Shown here: piece by piece, positions 1 through 12,683 of the stretch
Numbering within the stretch: position 1 is the stretch's first letter
How the letters are laid out: each line of letters opens with the position of its first letter
From: Puccinia triticina
Taxonomy: Eukaryota; Basidiomycota; Pucciniomycetes; Pucciniales; Pucciniaceae
DNA: 64,000 nucleotides
Direction: 5' to 3'
Assembly: GCF_026914185.1 (NCBI RefSeq)
Contig: NC_070558.1
Coordinates: 558,001 to 622,000 of the forward strand
Notes under the pieces: model-generated
The model's input: only the letters and a program-made list of their open reading frames with translations
Database searches by the model: none
Told to the model about the DNA's origin: nothing
Program-made: the position numbers and the translations under genes

Positions 1-1194
1 TTTTTATTTCATAATCATTTAATTGTATCAATTGCGCCGTGCTCCCATTGGTCCGCCAATCACTAGTTCTTGGGGCTGTCAGCACTGAAATTACCTACTC
101 AGGCTCTCAGCTACCGGCCTGTTACCACACGACTTCACTTTTCTCGTCCACATGCACATCCCGCTCTGATATTCTTTACAAACAGCTGTCCATGGGTAGG
201 CAGATGTGTGGGGGCCTACAATTACAACTCCTGTCAGTCTACAAGAGGTAGCTCTTTTGCTCCAAACCAAACTGACGCGACTATCACAGTTTTGAATACC
301 TGCAATGGTCGTTCATGTACTGTGTCACGGGCTTTATAGTCATGGCGGTCAAGCTAGTCAAAGATAGACAGAGTGCAAAAGGAACAAGGAGTGATCCATT
401 CGGAATGCGCGAGCTGAGAGGCATGGAGGAAGGGGGCCAAGGCGAGGGAGGGATGGCAAAGTTGGTGGAAAGTGCAGCACGGGAGGTGCTTTCAGCAGCA
501 ATAATCACAGGGGTGCTCGCGCTGTTCATCAGCTCGCTGTTGGTTACCCGTTTACATCTGCTCATCCACGGCCTCACCCCCCTCGAGCACATGGCCGTCG
601 GCAAGTTTAAGGCCGAGCTCCTCCAACAGATCCACCATGCCTTCCCCGATGCCCACCATCACCAGAATTCTTTGCCCGTCGACTATTGCTCCCGGATATC
701 TACCTTCTTCCGCAAAAAACTCCGCAAAATCATCCACACAATAATGACCCGAGTCCTGACCCGAGACCCGACCCGCCCCGACCCGGACCCGATTTCATCA
801 CCAGCAGGGTCGGGTTCGGGCAGTGCTAACCTGAATCTGACCCGACCCGCCCCGACCCGCAATTATATCCGGGTCGGGTTCGGGCACTGTTTTCCGACCC
901 GAACCCGACCCGGTTTCATCCCTAGTCCCAAGTTCCTCCTTTGGAGGTCGCGCTTCGCGCCAGCCCAGGCTGTACCAGTTAAGTTAGAGGGGGGCGCCAC
1001 ATCGCCATGGGTCACCTGTACGACATGGTGGCGCAAATCAGGGTCCATGTGGCGTCTGAACACGCCCCGCGGTGTACGGCTGTAGTTGCTTGTCTCTGGG
1101 GTTGGGTTGTTTGTCCTTGTGCTTCTGTTTGAGGTGCCCTTACAAGGCATCCTCTCTCTTGTAGGGGTTTTTTTCCCCCAGCTAAGGTGCTACG
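1..1194. other. No supported gene upstream of the CAP gene
   Basis: Frames are open on both strands here (for example + 315-1085 and - 552-737), but none shows a recognisable domain and they overlap each other. The + frame runs straight through a block of ACCCG repeats, which argues against coding. I see no reliable exon. Confidence 0.5.
744..929. repeat. ACCCG-rich block with a hAT-like end
   Basis: The block is dense in GACCCG/CGGGTC motifs and folds on itself: GGGTCGGGTTCGGG near 869 is mirrored by CCCGAACCCGACCC ending near 912. On the minus strand the right edge reads CTAGGGATGAAACCGGGTC, which resembles the ends of many hAT-type miniature elements. I found no matching opposite end, so this may be a remnant. 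Confidence 0.4.
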
Positions 1195-3254
1195 ATGGTT
1201 TTGCATTCCTCAGTCTCCCGAAGTCCTACTAAGTTTCCCAACTTGCGCCTGGATTTGATCACACCGTCAAAAGCCCAGAGTAGCAAACCGACAATCTTTT
1301 CAGCCAAACACCCACTGTGGTTATCGATCATTATAATCCTCTTGTTTCATATTACCTCTTCATTCTCAAAAGCATCCGACCCACAGCACCAAGCTGAGCT
1401 CTGGTCTCGTGCTCGCCTAAGACCACGCGCGGTGGATACCGGCCAAAACCTTTCCACCCAGCAAGACGAGACAGCCCCTAAATGCGCGGTAAGCGACCCA
1501 TTGCATTTATATTCCACAGTCCTTCTTAAAGGCTGCCCGCCTGATATAGCAGCTAACTAGGCCAGGAAACACGATTCCATGCGTGTAGACCCCGCCATGC
1601 AAAAGTACAAAGAAACCTATCTCGGGTAGAGTAGACCCCGCCACAGTAAAGGAGAAGTGAGTGCTAGTTGTTCAGAATGTTCGATTTTCCTCTGCGAAAG
1701 AATCACTCAAGAAACTCTCACCATTTCCTAGCGTGATCCACCATCGTGCGACAATCTCTACCAAGCCATCAGGTTCTCTTAGAGCTAGAGACTGTACCCC
1801 TCATGGTCAGTTCCTGCTGTCTGAATTTTATCTATTTTGGAACTGTTATGTTCCTACATTTGGGTATTAGTTTCTAAACTGTCTTTTTTTTCCAGGCCCG
1901 AAAGCTTCACCAGTCCCACAAAAGCTTAAAAACACGCAGGCGTCTCAGAAGACCACAGAGAAATCTCCCAATCCCCCACCTCAGAAAAAGGAAAAGTCGG
2001 TCGAAACACCAGAACAACATTCCAAACTACCTTTTCCCAACCAAAAGCATGAGACTAAACCCTCGCGGCCCGTCCCCAAAGGTTAGTTGATTTCTTCATG
2101 ATAGCGAAACAAATATAATTGTTTTACATGAGGAGACCTAAATAATATCTGTGCAAATTATTCTAAGAAAAAGACAAGCCCACTACGAAAACTGTGGAAC
2201 CGGTGCTCGATTCTCCTACTATTGAAATCAAGCCCCGACCCAAGAAAATACCCAGGTGATTAGCCAATATCTCACCAGCTCACAGCGCAAGCATTTCATC
2301 AAAGATTCGTCCCACTGAACATATACATTCACCTAGTCACATTTCTACAGGCACAGTCCATCGTCGTCCGAAACAGCCTACTTCCCAGTCCGGTGATTCC
2401 GCCAGCAGGTTGGACACACGCCAATTTACTCTGATGAATCACCAACAGATCTAGCAAGCTCATCGGAATTCTGGTTACTTTTTTCTAGATGGCTTGCAGC
2501 CCACAATGAAATCCGAGAGAGGTACTCTGTCGGCAACCTCGTCTGGAGTTCAAAATTGGAAGCCTCCGCTCAAGCTTGGGCAAACCGATGCGTCTTCGAA
2601 CATTCTCATGGTGAAGCCGGAGAAGTAAGTTTTCTGCTAATTTTCTGAGCAGAAGTGAATCTAGTCTTGGAAAAGATTCCCCAGAAGAAGGCTGAAGAGA
2701 GGTTCTTTTGGGTGGGCATGATGGTCACCAACTGATTCACTTCAATTACCTCAGAATATTGCAGCCGGTCAACCGACAATCGCGTCCGTTGTCAAGGATT
2801 GGGTATACGGCGATAACGAATGTGAGGCTTACGATCCTAACCGGCCTGTTTATTCTCATTTTACCCGTGAGCCGAATGTGTCTTGTTTGGGGAGATCGTC
2901 AGTTCCTTCTCATGGATGAATAGTTGACTAGATGCATGACATCAATCTCATCGTAGAGGTTGTTTGGCGAGATACATCTCGTCTTGGTTGTGCGGTTAGT
3001 ACATGCTCCAATCTTCCCGGAACGCCGTTGCAAGATGCTCCTTTTTACGTCTGCCAATACTCTTCGTACGTCGCAAAGCCTCCAAAAATTTCAACCATTC
3101 AGCTTGAGTTTGAGTTGACGTTTTTTTTTCTATCGTTCCGTTATTTATTCGGTGGTATGTTTTCATCGTCAATAATGATAATTGTAGAGCGGGAAATGTC
3201 CTGGGCGAATTCGACACCAATGTCCTTGCCAAGGCTGGGCAATGTCTGAAGTGA
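1195..3254 (+). CDS. CAP-domain (PR-1/PRY1-like) secreted or membrane-anchored protein, 9 exons
   Basis: Splice-site reading gives nine exons: 1195-1488, 1676-1805, 1896-2081, 2168-2255, 2351-2392, 2489-2624, 2755-2866, 2957-3065 and 3188-3254. All phases agree, giving 387 residues. Residues 41-58 are strongly hydrophobic (WLSIIIILLFHITSS) and act as a signal peptide or type II anchor; 40 residues before it is unusually long. Residues about 99-247 form a Pro/Lys/Ser-rich low-complexity stalk. Residues about 247-385 are a CAP/SCP domain: AHNEIRERYSVGN, then FEHSHGEAGENIAAG, SHFTQVVWRDTSRLGC (CAP1) and APFYVCQYSSAGN (CAP2). The His and Glu residues expected in the CAP cavity are present. Known family members export sterols or fatty acids, or act in host interaction; the role here is inferred. 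Exons 4 and 5 use GTGATT donors and are the least certain. Confidence 0.85.
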
Positions 3255-3888
3255 TATACAACCCCACTTCATGGGCGCCAATCTATTCGTCCTGTTTTAC
3301 ATCTCTGCGAATATAGGGATTCAAGAAACCATGAACTGATAATCATCTTAAGAGAAATAACAATCCGTCCCAGATTCGGTTTTTGAAGTTCATTTCATTT
3401 TTTTTCTTGTGGCGTTCTTGCTCTCAGTTGAAAACATATATGGACTTTGATAGTCCAGTTATGATCTCAGTAGCTTCTCTTTCTCCATGCACTCTTTCCT
3501 GAGAACCATAGTCGGTTTATATCCCCTTCTTTCTTGTGTTCTGTCTCATTTTTTTATCAATCAACTATGGACCCTTTTATGATAACAACCGCAAAAGAAA
3601 GCAAAAGCAATCAGGAGAGCAACACTAGCCCACAGAAAATAGAACAGCATCCCGAAAATCATTTATACAGATGAAGTGATATAATTTAACTCTCTCATCT
3701 GACAATTTGCAACTTGCTTTGTTTGTTTTGTTTCGGAAGTTACCTCAAAATTCTTCTTGTTTAGGTAGCTTTTTAATTTTTCGCACTTCCCTCTTGATTT
3801 ATCTTGTTTTTCTGATTCCATGAATTTACCCGACACCTAATTGAACCATTTCGGGAAGTTCTCCACCTTGACGTCCCTGTTGGTACAT
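3255..3888. other. 3' flank of the CAP gene, no gene seen
   Basis: AT-rich, with many T runs and no coding frame of note. It probably holds the CAP gene's 3' UTR and spacer. Confidence 0.4.
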
Positions 3889-4563
3889 AAGAGCATCCGC
3901 ATCGGTGCGGGTGTAACTCGAGGAGTAACAGATCTGCTTACTCCCGGATTAGCGGGAATCCCGGCCGGCAACCGCATTGGTGCGGGATAAAAAGTGTAAG
4001 ACACTCAGGGATGAGTGAATGCAAATCTGACAATAAGATATGCGTCACGGGTAAGCACAAGTACGCTCGGTATCGGTCCAATCTTGGTATTGATTACACT
4101 CACCTGACGATAAGATATGCGTCACAGGTACATAAGCACAAGTACGCTCGGTATCGGTCCAATCTCGGTGAAGAAGAGAAGAGGGCCGGTACCGGGCGCA
4201 CTGGTTAGAGCATCCGCATTCGGCACTAAGTCAGCCCGGATTAGGGCACTTAGTCCACCCCCGCAGCCGCATTGGCTCGGATCAACTCGGGATCAACTTG
4301 ACCCGGAGCTCCGTTTGGAGCTAGTGGGGTCTACATGTAGACCCCACTAATCCTGGGATTAAACTCAAAATGCATATTCAACATGCTCATAAGCATGAGC
4401 TCTATGTGTTTAGGTGCCAAACACATAACATACTGGCACCTAAACACATAACCTCCGACAGCTAATCCCCACCCATGTGGTCGGCTGATTGGATTAGCTT
4501 GTTCCGAGCATAATCCAAGCTAGTTAGCCCATACTAACTTAGCCACCAATGCTGATGCTCTTA
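3889..4563. repeat. Compound miniature inverted-repeat element
   Basis: Two left ends lie in the same orientation: AAGAGCATCCGCATCGGTG at 3889 and AGAGCATCCGCATTCGGCA at 4207. One right end at 4538-4563 reads ACCAATGCTGATGCTCTTAG, an imperfect inverted copy of both. The inner unit (about 4206-4563) has ends matching over about 25 bases. The outer portion holds a direct duplication (ATAAGATATGCGTCAC at about 4034 and 4110, followed by the same 35-base context). No protein is encoded. Confidence 0.6.
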
Positions 4564-5253
4564 GACTAAGTACAAGGTTGCCGCAGCCGTAGTTATGCAT
4601 ATATGTACAAGTTTAGTATATGCATAGCTACTGATAAACTCAGATGAAGCAAGTTTACCACCTTGGTTACCCCAGCCTCCAACGTGTAAGTATGTGGTAT
4701 GCACCTACAGCTTATGTAAGCTGTGTTTGGAGCATACTTTTGGGTGGGGAGGAGTGTCTGCATGCAGCGCTTACTCCCAGGATTAGCAAGGAGTAACTTT
4801 ACTCCCGCTTACTCCAAATTGGAGGAATTGAATAAAACTTCTCTACTTCCAAAAAGAGAGCCAGTTGCAAGGACAAATCATCAACAGTCTCCACCAGTAC
4901 AACAACTGTGTAAAAAAAGATAAATGGAATCTGCAGCTTGGCCAGCGGGTACACCTTATCTACACCAGGATGAGTGTTCTTTGGTGAGCACCTGCACATC
5001 GGGAAGGATTCCACCATGGAGCAGTCCGTACCTGCTAGCCAAGGAAGGCTGCTCCAGGCGGACAGCAGCTATGTGTATTGGCTGGCCGGACAGCGGAAGG
5101 TGTCTTTGCTCGCCGGGCCCGGGGAGAATATTGCTCCTTGTAATTCACTTGGCTCGCCGGGCCCGGGGGGAATATTGCTCCTAACAATTCACCAGCTAGT
5201 CTACATCCTTGCCAAGGGGTTGCTCCCCGGCAATCGCCTGCACATATTATCAA
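4564..5253. other. Repeat-like spacer, no gene seen
   Basis: It contains short repeats such as GGCTCGCCGGGCCCGGGG twice (near 5110 and 5153) and ACTCCC motifs shared with the preceding element. No supported coding frame. Confidence 0.3.
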
Positions 5254-5661
5254 CAGTGGGTAGTTACGGTACGGTTATTGGTAACATACCAATATCGTAA
5301 CGGTTTTTCTCTCATTACCGTTACCGTTAACCGTAACAGAAGTGTGTTACAATATTGCACACCCAGGATGTATGGCATTTAACATCCGTTACAATATCTG
5401 CCCGCACGGAGGGGCAGATATCGGACTGCATATGATCCAGAGGGGGCCATTTCCCCCTCTTTATCTCGTTAACCAGTGGTTAACGTGTTACGCTACTAGT
5501 AACACAATTAACGTACCAAAAAAATCAGGCCCATTACAATACGGGCCTGGGGTTACAACTAGTTGTTACTAGGAGCGCTAACCCCTAAGCGCAGTAACGG
5601 CAAGCGTTACGCTACGCAGATAACGGCGGTTATTGTAGCATATCGTAACTACCCACCGCTG
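5254..5661. mobile_element. hAT-type miniature element (CAGTGGGTAGTTACG ends)
   Basis: The left end CAGTGGGTAGTTACGGTA is mirrored by the right end TATCGTAACTACCCACCGCTG. The ends resemble the CAGCGGTGGGCAG elements at 16.4 and 47.1 kb. Flanks share TATTAT on both sides but not a clean 8-bp duplication. No open frame of note. Confidence 0.6.
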
Positions 5662-5666
5662 GTATT

Positions 5667-5825
5667 ATGGTATTCAAAATTGCATAACATTTTTTTACAT
5701 AAAATCATAAACTGCAATTTTGGCTGGGAGATGTCACTTTGAGTTTTATGCACATTGACATCTCCCAGCCAAAATGGGCTTTATGATTTTATGTAAACAG
5801 TGGCATACACAATTTTGAATACCAT
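5667..5825. repeat. Palindromic miniature element (GGTATTCAAAATTG ends)
   Basis: A near-complete hairpin: ATGGTATTCAAAATTG at the left is mirrored by CAATTTTGAATACCAT at the right. An inner arm, GGCTGGGAGATGTCA, is mirrored by TGACATCTCCCAGCC. It belongs with the elements at 8326 and 11999, which share the GG-TTCAAA-TTG end pattern. Confidence 0.65.
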
Positions 5826-7277
5826 ATATGCTTGCCAAGAATGATTCGTTCCCACCGGGCAGAATCCTTGGCACTTGTACATGCTTGACAAGGAGACTGG
5901 CCATCAAATGGAGTAAACACTCCCTTTGATGGCAGGTCCGACTGCACATCTAGAGGAGGAGAGTCCTCTCAATTGCCACTGTCTTCTCCCTTTATGACCT
6001 ATTACATCGGCGGCCATTGGGAGGGGTAACTGAAGGCCGAGGAGGCATTCTTGCACCGGGAAGGGGCTGGGTGGGATAATCTTTGCAAGATCAGAATGTG
6101 CGGGTTCTCAGGCCCTTTTTTTAGCAATTAAAGAAGTTTTATTAGGGGGTGCCGCTAAGCCTCCCTTAATCCCCAACATGCGGATTCTCAAGAGGTTTGC
6201 ATCGGCGGCGAAGCCGCTCCGCGGGACCCCGGATCCTCTGTTTGAGGGGCTTTGAGAAGTTCTGATTGGAAGACATCTGTTTGAGATCTGCAGATATCAT
6301 TGCCCAGCTGCAGAATCAGTTTGGAGTCTCTCGTTGGAATAGATTTATTTGAGCTTTTGATCAGGTCTGAATAAGATCTGCAAGGGCTTCAATTTGTTTT
6401 TTACACTCCAATGAATAAACATAGAACAATTTTGACAACTTGACCTCCACCACACTGAAAAGTGCAGTGGCCAGGGGCAAAAATAATTGAGCTTCTTGCG
6501 CAAAAGGGGGATAGATTCAATGGTGCAACAAATGTAATACATGTATTGTATAGGCATATACATTGTATTGTATTTATCTTTGAATACAAAATGTCTTGGT
6601 GTATTTGTACTACATTTGTCCTGGACAACCAATGCAATACAAAACATACATTCCAAAAAAATGTATTGACTGTGCCAATTGACAAGATATTATGGGGTTT
6701 CAAATTTGGCCAAGTGCAACTTGCATGCACTTTTGCAAGTCAGTGTACAAGTTTATTCTTGAACACCAATGTGAGAATAAAGGTTGGTGTTGGATTTTCA
6801 AATCTTCCCTCTGCCTTCTTTTCACTGAGCTACTTGTTGCCTACATCATCATCTCTACTTATGCTCATACCACCTGTGTTTCCTTTTAGTTTGGTCATGC
6901 TATCTTGCCGTACTAGCCTTGTGACTTTGATCCCTGCCTAGATTAGCTGTATTGCTTTCCTTCTACTGTGTTCTCTGGTGCGGGCGCTCTGTTAGTGATT
7001 GGTTGTATGTCACCTGTTTGCTCATCCTGAGTTTCCATCAGGTTCTATTGTCTTCTTTCATATTCAATATTCTCTCAACCACAAGTTGGTCCTTGTATTG
7101 TAGCCTACTTAAAACATAGCCTACAAACCTGAAATCAATCATCGGTTCTTCCTCCATTCTTTCCGCGCCGATCCGGTGAGCTTCTCCTCCTCACTGTCCC
7201 CTCTTGAGCCCAAAGGCTCATCTCTGTTCCTTCATTCGTGCTGCGGTCTTCCTGTGAAATCCCTTCAGTTGGTAAGT
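5826..7277. other. Repeat-derived sequence, no gene seen
   Basis: Between about 6530 and 6620 it has several TGTATTG/AATACA motifs, and near 6720-6770 an AAGTGCAACTTGCATGCACTT palindrome-like run. Neither strand shows a recognisable protein. It looks like old element remnants. Confidence 0.3.
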
Positions 7278-8127
7278 GTGTAGAAATGAACACTTCTGCC
7301 TTCTTCAAGATATATATATATATGTCCGGGCTGAGTGATTATTGATGTCTTGGCTCCGCACTGCTACTTTCTGCTAGCCTTCAGCACTCCGCAATGAGCC
7401 TGATCTATAGCGTAATAATCCGCAAGTGAAGAAGCTCTGCACTCCATAAGCACAAGTCCACAATGGCAATCAATCGAGTAAGCAAAATGAGGGTCACATG
7501 GAACTCTTCTAATACTCTATTACGTACATAGGTTTTAGTTACAATAATGAGTAGTAAGTAAGACGATGAAAAGGAAAAAGAGAAGAGAAACCATGAGCCT
7601 CTACCCCCTTCCTTCCCTCCACGTGCATCTTTTTTCCCACCTGATCCTGCAATCTGACACTTTCCCACACTAATCTGTCATCTCCGCCCAATTTCTGTAC
7701 ATCATTTTCCCAGGCTCCACTCCTCTCCAACGCTTGACCTCCCACGTCCTTTGCCTTGCCCCCTTCAGTTGGTCTCTCACTAGCACCTCCGCCCCAGTTC
7801 TACCCACTAGAGGAACCCACTTCAGCTGCCCTGGCTCACCTGCTGACGCGCCGCTGCTATCAGCCCCCTTGTTTGGTCTGCCACAGTCCAGCCCTACCTG
7901 TCTGCTCCGGTCCGCTACCTGATCCAAATCCCGCAGTCCTCAATCCTCTCAACATACAATCCATGCATTCTGTCTGCATGCGACTTTCCGTAAGCTTTTT
8001 CTGACATCATCCTCCGTGCTTATGTCACTGAATGCACTCTGAGCTCAGCTGTTTGTGCATTCCCGCCTGTGCTATTGCCAAGTGGACATTCTAGCACACT
8101 TACCAATATAAATCACCACACCAAGTT
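7278..8127 (+). repeat. LTR-like dispersed repeat, copy 1
   Basis: This stretch matches, in reverse orientation, 43085-43945 inside the inner hAT element. Shared landmarks are GCCTTCTTCAAGA, TGTCCGGGCTG, GGCTCCGCACTGCTACTTTC, GACTTTCCGTAAGCTTT and ATAAATCACCACACC. The layout, with a TATA-like AATATAAATCA near the end, fits a solo LTR of a retrotransposon, but I could not fix both ends or a target duplication. Confidence 0.55.
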
Positions 8128-8325
8128 GCAAAATTGCATGCCGGTCACATTGTACTAAGCCCCCTAAGCCTTCTTAAACATATTTTTGCAAGTTGGTCAT
8201 CAAGAACTGCCTTGAACACCAACTTTCAAAAAGTGCATGCAAGTTGCAATTGGCCAACTTTGAATCCAAATCCCCTTATTAAATTTGGGCAGGGCAATAC
8301 ATTATGCAAAAAATACATTGTATTT

Positions 8326-8504
8326 ATGGTGTTCAAAGTTGGTTTGCATAATTTTATGCACGCATAAATCATAAAATCATAAAGATATTTTGGTGAGGAA
8401 ATTTTCTATTACATCCTCAGACAGTCATATACCATGCAAAAAAGATTTTATGATTTTATGATTTATGGATGCATAAAATTATGCAAACCAACTTTGAACA
8501 CCAT
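8326..8504. repeat. Palindromic miniature element (GGTGTTCAAAGTTGG ends)
   Basis: ATGGTGTTCAAAGTTGG at the left is mirrored by CCAACTTTGAACACCAT at the right. The arms continue inward through GCATAATTTTATGC and ATAAATCATAAAATCATAAA, about 57 bases per arm. The loop (about 8384-8445) is unique. Neighbouring TACAATACAATACAATACA (near 8550) is a 5-bp microsatellite. Confidence 0.7.
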
Positions 8505-10760
8505 AATTATATTGAATAAAAAATACAATACAAATACAATGTATATGCTATACAATACAATACAATACAATACATGCCATATACAAATGCATGTGTTGTA
8601 TTTTTTGCACTGTTGGTAGATTGGTGGATATCAACAGGTGCATCAATATTTCAGTAATCCTGGAAGCAGTGGAAGAAAGTATTCAAAGGCTGGCCTGAGA
8701 AATCCAAGTTGAACAGTCAATTCTGAAATGCCCATGAAGATAAATTCACAGCAATATACACCATGAAAAAATTGATTTGAATAGGTTTCAGGTGACATTC
8801 AGTAAAATATGCTGAAATTCCAGCCATACTCCAACATCACTCACCTTGAATAACAATGGCCCCTTTGCCATCATCAGGGGTTTCTACCACTTTTGAATAA
8901 GTTTATGGCTGGGGTTAAGGCTGGATTTAGCTTCATTTCACCTACCACCTACTCCCCTCAGTTTTTTCATGGTGATAAGTCACACATTTTTTCTTGTAGA
9001 TTGCTCATATTCACACCTTTTCCCTGAATCTTTTTGCATTTTTTTTAAATTTAGTTAGCATTCCTACATCACAGCCACCATTGTGTCCATGTGTATTGTG
9101 AAGCAAAGTTGTTTTGATTGCTCTTATCAAATGGTACTTCAGTAGCAAGATAATGATGATGCATTGTGGAACTGCGGTAATGGTACCAATCAAAATCATT
9201 GGCATTGGAGTGATGGAAGTGGTACACATATGTTGTGAGCAAAATGAACAAAATGTCAGGAAGTTTCAAGCCAGGCAGAAGTAAGCTAGGGTGGTGGGGT
9301 GGAAAGGTGGATCTGCTTTTTATCCCTGTGTTTCCCTATGAAGTGTTATTTTTTGTGAAATTTCCACCCTGATGTTTGGGCAAATATCAGGGTGGAAATT
9401 GACCAGTGGCTTATATAAACTGGACTCAATGTACACCGTTTTATGTCATCAAGCTAGGAAATCCCCCGCTCAATCAACACTACAAAATACTGGTCATTGA
9501 GCCTGGACTTTCTAGGCTCAATTACCAGTATGTACTGAATCTTGAGCTTGGAAAAGCCCAGATAAATTACCAGTAATGTCAGCGGGTACCTCTTCTGTGG
9601 TAGTCCGTCAAATAGAAAGGTACTTTTATAAGTACCAAAGTTGATGATATAGAGAGATGAAAACCGTCCCGTGGCACGGGAGGCTGGTAGAGCGAATACT
9701 ACCAGGTCTGGCACACCGCTGGGATAAGAGTTTCTCTGAGATATTGGATAGCTGAACTGAAGAGGAACTACTTACTCGGCCTTAATGGATTTGACAAGGA
9801 GTACGGATAAGATGTAGGAGATGAGAGATGGAGCTGATAGGAGTCAAGGTTGGAAAGGAAGAAGTTTGATAGAAGTGGAAAACAAACTAAGGATCTCGGT
9901 GTAGATAAGCCCCAATTTTAGACTACTTATGAAGTAAGTTGACTACAATCTTGGTGGGCTTGGTATCTGGAAATCTAAGGAGGAAAAGGTCTTCTTGACA
10001 CTTGGACCTTAGGATTTATATATGAACGGTTTAACCCTCCGCGGTTTGTATGAATTCCGCGGATGAGAGGTCTGGCTTTCTCAAGCTATGCTATAAAGGG
10101 AACATCAATTGGACTAAACTCAGGTCACTATATCTACGTTGTATTGGATGCGCTCTCTTATCTTTGGAGCGCGCGCGCTGACTGTGCTATTTGGGTTACT
10201 TAATAGTGGGTGTTAGCCCCTCGCACACCCGTGTGGGTAGTCAAGGGCTGACAAGTAAGTTGTGGTAATCTAAAAGGTGACACTATCAGGAGAAAAATAA
10301 AAAATTCTTTATTTTCTTTTCTTTACGTACTATTCATCAGGAATCACGTAATATGGCACAAGGACAGGACTCTACAGGACTAGAGGTTACACTTGCAGGC
10401 TACATATACATCTAACCTCCTATTACAACATCACGTTTACATACACAACCCAGCTACAGGACACATACATATTGACACTGCATAGTACATAACATACATT
10501 CTAAATTAGTGGATTTTCACAACTGAAAGCCGCAGGTGACATCATTAAATCCCTCATGTTCTGACCAATCATAGTCACTCATTCAGAGGTTTGTATACTT
10601 TTGATACATCATGTACATTTCCAAACAACCACATTCACTCATTCAACTTCTCCTGCAGCTAAAATGCCTCATCCAGGGGCTTCCTTGTATCTATCTTCCC
10701 TCACATTTGTCTATATAAGGAGCTCTTGTTGGTTGAGTCTCACAATGTGCTGGTCATTGG
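8505..10760. other. Decayed repeats, no gene seen
   Basis: Short motifs such as TACTGGTCATTGAG and ATTACCAGTA near 9490-9580 recur around 11.6-12.4 and 15.8-16.4 kb. Sequence at 10,500-10,760, including TATATAAGGAGCTC, resembles the interior of the LTR-like repeat at 12961. No coding frame is supported. Confidence 0.35.
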
Positions 10761-11636
10761 TGTGGTATACAGAAATGTGAAAAATCAAAATTTCTTTCTA
10801 ATACATATAATTAACCATACTAGGCCTCAAGGTAACACCAAATGGACCCCAGGAATTGATTCTACAGCCAATATCACCCTTAGTTCCCACTGGAGGTGTC
10901 ACTGGATCCCCGCTGGATTGGAGGTTAGACCTCTTTGGACCCCACCAAACACCTATCACATGTTCAACACACCCAGTCACCAGCCTGTCACCAGCCTCAA
11001 GTCCAAGGAATCAAGGCATTACGCTTATACATATCACAGGATGCAAACATACATCCACCCATTAGACTAACGTCATTACATAGTGTCAAGTATTCCCTTA
11101 TTTGCATACTATGACATCATTTTACACTGCGTCCGCAGCCTCAGACTTCATTTACGCACTCACTGCATCTGTATAACACTTCAAACCTTCTGACATCATT
11201 TATGTACCCCTGAAATATAATGACATCATTTGTACATATTATGACATCATTTGTACCTACTTCTACCAGCTAAAATGCCACATACCCCCTTTTCAGTCTA
11301 GCTGAAACCCTAACCCAGGCGCCCCCCTCAGAGGGGGAGGGTAAAATATATCACATTTGTATACAAAAGAAGCTCCTCCTCCACCCAGTTCTCTTCTCCT
11401 CAGTTCATCACTCACCAGTTACAGTTCCCCCAACTTGTAACCCTTACACTATTACAACCCTCATATTGGAAATTAAAGCCTTATACTTGTCAATCAAACA
11501 AACTCATCTTGAGCCAACCACTCCTATCACTTCATTCAAGCTTACCTTGGTGGCCCTTGTTGTCTGATAGCCAGAAGGGAAGAGTTTGCACCTCCATCAT
11601 ACCCTTCACCATTCAGCAAAAGGGTTTCATTACCAC
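10761..11636 (+). repeat. LTR-like repeat, copy 1 (TGTGGTA...ACCACT)
   Basis: It starts TGTGGTATAC and ends CATTACCACT, the terminal inverted pattern expected of an LTR. The first 200 bases and the last 110 match the copy at 12961-14109; landmarks are ACTAGGCCTCAAG, GATTCTAC-GCCAAT, CTGGATTGGA and AGAGTTTGCACCTCCATCAT. Translated in one frame the two copies also agree (for example GLEV-P-WTP), but this may reflect DNA similarity rather than a protein. No matching target duplication was found. Confidence 0.55.
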
Positions 11637-11998
11637 TAGTCCTACATTGGGATAGGGCTTCTTGAACTCAATGGCTATCAAAAACTGGTCATTGATCTGG
11701 GAGAGGCCGGGCTTGGCCCTCATAATGCCCTTGTCATCAATACGCGGCCACTCTGAACTCAAATTTAATGGCAAGTAAATACTCTTCATCAAAGGAGGGA
11801 GGCCCTAGCTCAATGACCCTGGTCATTGAGACAGCCTTTTGGAGCTTGTTATCCCGCATATACTGGCCACCCAGCTCAGAAAAGAGAAGCTTGATGGTCA
11901 GTATGTACTGTCCATTGAGTCAGGACTTTCCCGGAGCAATGGTCAGTAAAGCTGGGAAAGGCCCGGCTCACTGACCAACATGTAGAAATGGTCATTAA

Positions 11999-12194
11999 GG
12001 GTGTTCAAAGTTGAAATCATATTTTTTTCAAATCATAAAATCATAAAATCATAACACTTTTGAGTGATCATTTTTTATGTACCATTTTAGAATTGTTGCT
12101 CTTTTTTGAGTGATTGGGTGTTACACATTTTTTTCAGATTAAAATTTTATGAATTTATGGTGTTATAATTTTATGCAGTCAACTTTGAACACCC
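11999..12194. repeat. Palindromic miniature element (GGGTGTTCAAAGTTGA ends)
   Basis: GGGTGTTCAAAGTTGA at the left is mirrored by TCAACTTTGAACACCC at the right. The interior is AT-rich with ATCATAAAATCATAAA repeats, as in the element at 8326. Third member of this end family in the window. Confidence 0.65.
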
Positions 12195-12683
12195 CTATTG
12201 AACTGGGATTTTCCAAGAAAAGAGATATGCAATCAAGTGGAGGGTTTCCCCACTAGATAGTGGGCATACACTGGTCATCAATTAGAGAATCCCTCCACTT
12301 CATGGCTGGTACACCTGTTCAGAAAGTGGAGAATCCCTGAGGCTGAACTCCATGGCCCTTAAGGGTGGTCATTTAGTTGAGGATGTCTCTCCACTCAATT
12401 GCTGGTAATATATATATGGTCATTAGGTGATGACACCCTCCACTCAATGGACGTCCAGAAGTTTTCAAGTGTAGGGTGTGTAAAGCCCCCCTATTGTAGA
12501 GGGCTTCACACAAGAGGCCTCGGGGGCTGTTATCCCCTTGCGCGTCCGATTACTTAGTCTTCAGCTCTTGCTTCCCCAGACCGGCAGAGAACTTGTTCTC
12601 TCCCAGCTAGGTAAGCAATACTGACTGTTTTCTTTTTTCTCTTCATTTCTCTCTTCCATGACTATCAATGTTGTACTTACCAC

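Noticed and set aside
315..1085. 256-codon + frame
   Set aside because: It crosses ACCCG repeats and has no domain; its second half is repeat-derived.
6462..6941. 159-codon + frame
   Set aside because: AT-rich repeat sequence with no domain or splice context.
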